NCBI GenBank assembly: GCA_964459995.1
Contig: CAYWOR010000002.1
Span: 1-64,000 of the forward strand
Reading direction: 5' to 3'
From: CAZSHG01 sp964459995
Lineage (GTDB): Bacteria > UBP14 > UBA6098
DNA: 64,000 nt
A program made the translations under genes and the position numbers. The notes below the pieces were generated by a model. That model was not told where the DNA came from, searched no databases, and saw only the letters and a program-made list of their open reading frames with translations. Below, piece after piece: positions 61,200 to 64,000 of the stretch; position 1 is the first letter of the stretch, and every line of letters begins with the position of its first letter.

Positions 61200-62525
61200 T
61201 TATTCCAAACCGGCCGCTTTGGCCGCTCTGAGAACAGATTCCGATGCGGCTCTTGTAGAAGTCAGAGCCTCTTTGTATTTTTTCTGAATAAGATAAATTC
61301 CAGCATCCGTCTGATATTGTTCCGCCCTGCGAAGTAGCACCATTGCGGCTTCCGAGCCACTTCTCTCAATATCTGAACCCTTGCTCGCAATCAAATCGTC
61401 TGTTTTGATAATCGCACTCTGGACCTTATCGAACTCTATCTCGTCAACATCCTGCGTCGTCCGAACCGCCAACTCAGCTATTCTGCGAGCATCGAGAGTT
61501 AATTTTTCGGCTTTAGCATTATCCGCAATATTTAGGGCGTGTTTCGCCTCGGCCTGCATATCTTCAGCGCGGCGCATTATATCCATGGCGTCTTTGCGGC
61601 CCGACTCCTGCACTTTGGTATGTGCAACATCGAGATAATCGTCAGTTCGGGCGAGGGTTTCGAGAAGCTCGGTCGAGCGCAGGCCGCGCTTTTCCGAAAG
61701 CCTAGCGGCTCTCTGTGTTATCGCAACAACTTCCTGAAGCACCCGTGAAGCCTCATTGGAACGGCCTTTCGCGATAAGAACTTCGCTTTCTGCGAACATG
61801 TCCTTCGCTGTTCTAAGGAGTTCCATTGCTTCGACCGCACCTTCGGGGATTTTATCCTCGGCACGGCTTAATAGATCGGCTGTTCTATCAAATTCGGCTC
61901 GAACATATTCGTTATCGTAGCGCCTTTCCGTGACGACAATTGCTTTACTTACCTGCGTTAATTTATCCTTTACAATTCTTCCGAGTCGTCCAGCAACATC
62001 GTAGTCTCCTCCATTAAAGGAAACCCATGTTTCTTTGTGTAGATCGATTGCCGCCGCAAAATTCGTTCGCGAAACCTCGTCGCCATATTCATCTACCGAT
62101 GGAGTTAATTCGTCGATCATCTCCGCATTGCCTTCAAGAAGCCTCAGAAGGGCCTCGGGAACTTGCGTTTGACCGTTCACCATCTTCACCATCATCGCTT
62201 CGACTCGACGTCCGATTTCACGGGCCTGCATAGTCATATGTAATGCGAGCATGAACTCGTTTCTCGCAAAGGCAGAGTAGGCATCAGCTTGCATTCCGCG
62301 CGCGATTGACAATTGCTCGATTATCTGCGACGGCGGATTATCCGGAAGGTCGTCCTCGACATCCTGCAGAATCATTTCCGTCTGTTCGATTTCCTGCTCG
62401 ACATCGACCGTAGGTGCCGCTATAGTTGCGGTTGTGAAGATTAATAGTCCGAAGAATATGATTACCGGGATGCTTGCGAAGAGTATTTCGAAGAAGAAGT
62501 CAACTTTTTTTTGAGAAATTTGCAT
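61200..62525 (-). CDS. Membrane-anchored helical-repeat (coiled-coil) protein
   Basis: Start taken at ATG 62525 (441 residues; TGGAG upstream); frame open 10 codons further. One TM helix (ILFASIPVIIFFGLLIFTTATIAA), then about eight or nine long amphipathic helical repeats of roughly 45-50 residues, e.g. RADDYLDVAHTKVQESGRKDAMDIMRRAEDMQAEAKHALN and VLLRRAEQYQTDAGIYLIQKKYKEALTSTRAASESVLRAAKAA, each with a Y/L..A..A..Y..A pattern. It looks TPR-like or coiled-coil, on the outer side of the inner membrane. No family recognised. Confidence 0.7.
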   Translation of the reverse strand: MQISQKKVDFFFEILFASIPVIIFFGLLIFTTATIAAPTVDVEQEIEQTEMILQDVEDDLPDNPPSQIIEQLSIARGMQADAYSAFARNEFMLALHMTMQAREIGRRVEAMMVKMVNGQTQVPEALLRLLEGNAEMIDELTPSVDEYGDEVSRTNFAAAIDLHKETWVSFNGGDYDVAGRLGRIVKDKLTQVSKAIVVTERRYDNEYVRAEFDRTADLLSRAEDKIPEGAVEAMELLRTAKDMFAESEVLIAKGRSNEASRVLQEVVAITQRAARLSEKRGLRSTELLETLARTDDYLDVAHTKVQESGRKDAMDIMRRAEDMQAEAKHALNIADNAKAEKLTLDARRIAELAVRTTQDVDEIEFDKVQSAIIKTDDLIASKGSDIERSGSEAAMVLLRRAEQYQTDAGIYLIQKKYKEALTSTRAASESVLRAAKAAGLE

Positions 62526-62645
62526 AATTCGACTCCAATTTAGAGTTCTCATCATCGAATTTATGCACGAGGGGTGCCAAAGGGTTAACTTCTTATGTTA
62601 CATTGTGTTACCTGAGTTTGCGATAATAAATATCGTTCCTTAATG

Positions 62646-63212
62646 TTATAATGTGTCCCCACAGGGACACCCAGACTTGGAAAGGTCTATTTTGCTACGA
62701 AGTTCTTGGGCGAACTCAGAAATATTCTCACAGGAGAGCAAATACGCCCCATCAGAGGTTTTCAGGATAATTGACGGTAGAACTCTATTGGCGTAAATTT
62801 TTACATAAGAGAACCGAGAATCGTGGATTTTTCGAATGTGTGGTAAAAATTGAATAGGCAATATTGAAGATGCTCTCAACTCAGAATTGGATTGATTATT
62901 TATTATATATTGAGTTATTTGATGATAATATATCTTATTTATTATAACAACTCTTTTAATTTCAATATACTCATCTCTGAAAACATATTCACGGGGAGAA
63001 TAGAGCCAAATCGCCGCTACAGCAAGAACTGGAATGAGAAACACCCATGACGGAATCGAACTGTCGAGGAAACCTTCTTTTATAATGACTTGCAGAAGAA
63101 ATAGTAATGCAATTGTAAAGACATATGTCAATATTGAAGTCAACTGTTCCGCGAGTCCGAATGTGGCTTCAAATTGTCTATCATACGTCGTATCTGGCGC
63201 AGTTTCCGACAT
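62646..63212 (-). CDS. Small membrane protein with bacterial PH-like domain
   Basis: 188 residues. Two TM helices (TYVFTIALLFLLQVIIK, VFLIPVLAVAAIWLYS), then a beta-rich region starting REYVFRDEYIEIKRVVIINKIYYHQITQYII, the usual start of a bacterial PH (YdbT-like) domain, ending in a short helix and CGD. AT-rich codons, unlike its neighbours. It starts directly after the dnaB stop, so it is probably cotranscribed with dnaB. Function unknown. Confidence 0.65.
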   Translation of the reverse strand: MSETAPDTTYDRQFEATFGLAEQLTSILTYVFTIALLFLLQVIIKEGFLDSSIPSWVFLIPVLAVAAIWLYSPREYVFRDEYIEIKRVVIINKIYYHQITQYIINNQSNSELRASSILPIQFLPHIRKIHDSRFSYVKIYANRVLPSIILKTSDGAYLLSCENISEFAQELRSKIDLSKSGCPCGDTL

Positions 63213-64000
63213 TTATGTGCCGCCGTGACCATATTCTTCGCCATCATAACTTTCTGCAAGTTCGTCGAGCGCAGTTGGCGCAAGATCCTCGAAGGTCGCA
63301 TATTCTTTGTGGAAAGCCATGAAAACGCTTCCAATAGGTCCGTTTCGCTGTTTCGCGAGAATAATTTCAGCCACTCCTTCGCTGGGAATTTTCTTTGGTG
63401 TCGCACCTTCGTCGTAAACATCGATAGTCTTCACACCGTGGACTTCAGGGCGGTTGATGAACATGACGACGTCGGCGTCCTGTTCGATTGCGCCCGATTC
63501 GCGAAGATCCGCGAGTATCGGTCTTTTATTCTCGCGCGTTTCGACAGCCCTCGATAGCTGAGATAGCGCAATGACGGGGATGTCCAGCTCGCGCGCGAGT
63601 GCTTTAAGTTGTCGAGAAATAAGGGTAATTTCTTGTTGCCGGTTTTCAATACGTTTTCCGCCGGTTGTGATCAGTTGGATATAGTCAACAACGAGAAGGC
63701 CTATCTTATTGCGTTTCATTAATCTACGACATTTTGCCTTCATGTCGAGCACGGTTAGCGAAGGTGTATCGTCGATGAAAATTTTTGCATTAGCAAGTAG
63801 ATTTAATTTATGACCGATGCGTGTGAATTCGGCTTTGCGAAGCCTCCCGGTGCGGAGGTCATGAGCGTTGACGCGGAACTTATTGGCCATAAGCCTTATT
63901 ACAAGCTGTTCTGCGGCCATTTCGAGGGAAAATATCGCGACACCCGCACCCTCCTCGATGGCAACATTCAGTGCCATTCCAAGTGCCAGCGAAGTCTTTC
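63213..64000 (-). CDS. dnaB: Replicative DNA helicase (C-terminal part; continues beyond the window)
   Basis: The window holds the C-terminal 262 codons. The start is outside; the first codons visible give KTSLALG, the end of the Walker A loop. Further RecA-fold landmarks: IFSLEMAAEQLVIRLMA, Walker B LLVVDYIQLITTGG, motif 3 PVIALSQLSRAVETRENKRPILADLRESGAIEQDADVVMFI, and IILAKQRNGPIGSVFMAFH. Hexameric 5'-3' helicase of the replication fork. The PH-like membrane protein follows immediately. Confidence 0.95.
   Translation of the reverse strand, partial: KTSLALGMALNVAIEEGAGVAIFSLEMAAEQLVIRLMANKFRVNAHDLRTGRLRKAEFTRIGHKLNLLANAKIFIDDTPSLTVLDMKAKCRRLMKRNKIGLLVVDYIQLITTGGKRIENRQQEITLISRQLKALARELDIPVIALSQLSRAVETRENKRPILADLRESGAIEQDADVVMFINRPEVHGVKTIDVYDEGATPKKIPSEGVAEIILAKQRNGPIGSVFMAFHKEYATFEDLAPTALDELAESYDGEEYGHGGT

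Noticed and set aside
1..64000. Insertion sequences or prophage
   Set aside because: No transposase, integrase of mobile type (XerC is housekeeping by context) or phage structural gene was found.

Overview
This 64-kb window is chromosomal DNA of an uncultured-looking diderm (outer-membrane) bacterium. Several secreted proteins end in C-terminal sorting-type domains (PNPFN-type and FlgD/CHU_C-like). With a PorV-like barrel protein, this points to the FCB superphylum or a neighbouring candidate phylum; I cannot name the phylum. There is no phage, plasmid, transposase or CRISPR. Housekeeping genes dominate: MEP isoprenoid genes (dxr, ispF), topA, xerC, hslUV, gmk, rpoZ, holB, ybaB, dnaB and a PBP1B-type enzyme.

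Layout. 1-4.1 kb: secreted proteins with sorting domains, palindromic repeat elements (two inside reading frames, one as three tandem 120-bp copies), and a lipoprotein with nine DnaJ-type zinc motifs. 4.2-4.4 kb: a 21-bp minisatellite. 4.75-10.85 kb (minus): TetR-TolC-adaptor-RND efflux operon with operator-like palindromes. 11.07-11.14 kb: tRNA-Gln(CUG). 11.3-22.5 kb (plus): a tightly packed, translationally coupled run (Memo-AMMECR1 lipoprotein fusion, UbiA, TPR, DUF3857/transglutaminase-like, EnvC-like, HolB, exported protein, spermidine-synthase-like membrane protein, YbaB). 22.5-35.5 kb (minus): iron-sulfur flavoprotein, HslU, HslV and a second divergent HslV, XerC, TopA, RpoZ, Gmk, YicC, SfsA, and a 7-PAS hybrid kinase. 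35.7-42.8 kb: IspF, DUF1015, DUF2007-like, a phosphoglycerate dehydrogenase/TetR/aminotransferase cluster, an XRE-membrane pair, and Dxr.

The most striking part is 42.76-44.72 kb. After an AT-rich spacer with DnaA-box-like motifs comes about 1.63 kb with no credible protein. It is packed with hairpins capped by GNRA and UUCG tetraloops, has perfect long-range complementary segments including a 9-bp match joining its two ends, and finishes in a strong intrinsic terminator. I interpret it as a very large structured non-coding RNA on the plus strand. It matches none of the tmRNA, RNase P, rRNA or intron signatures I know.

44.7-57.1 kb (minus): a paralogous membrane-anchored pair, PBP1B, a PorV-CARDB-OmpA fusion and a 1967-residue Ig-like repeat protein. 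57.3-61.1 kb (plus): an M4-type metalloprotease with sorting domain, a flavin reductase and an unknown protein. The window ends (minus) with a coiled-coil membrane protein, a small PH-like membrane protein and the C-terminal part of DnaB.
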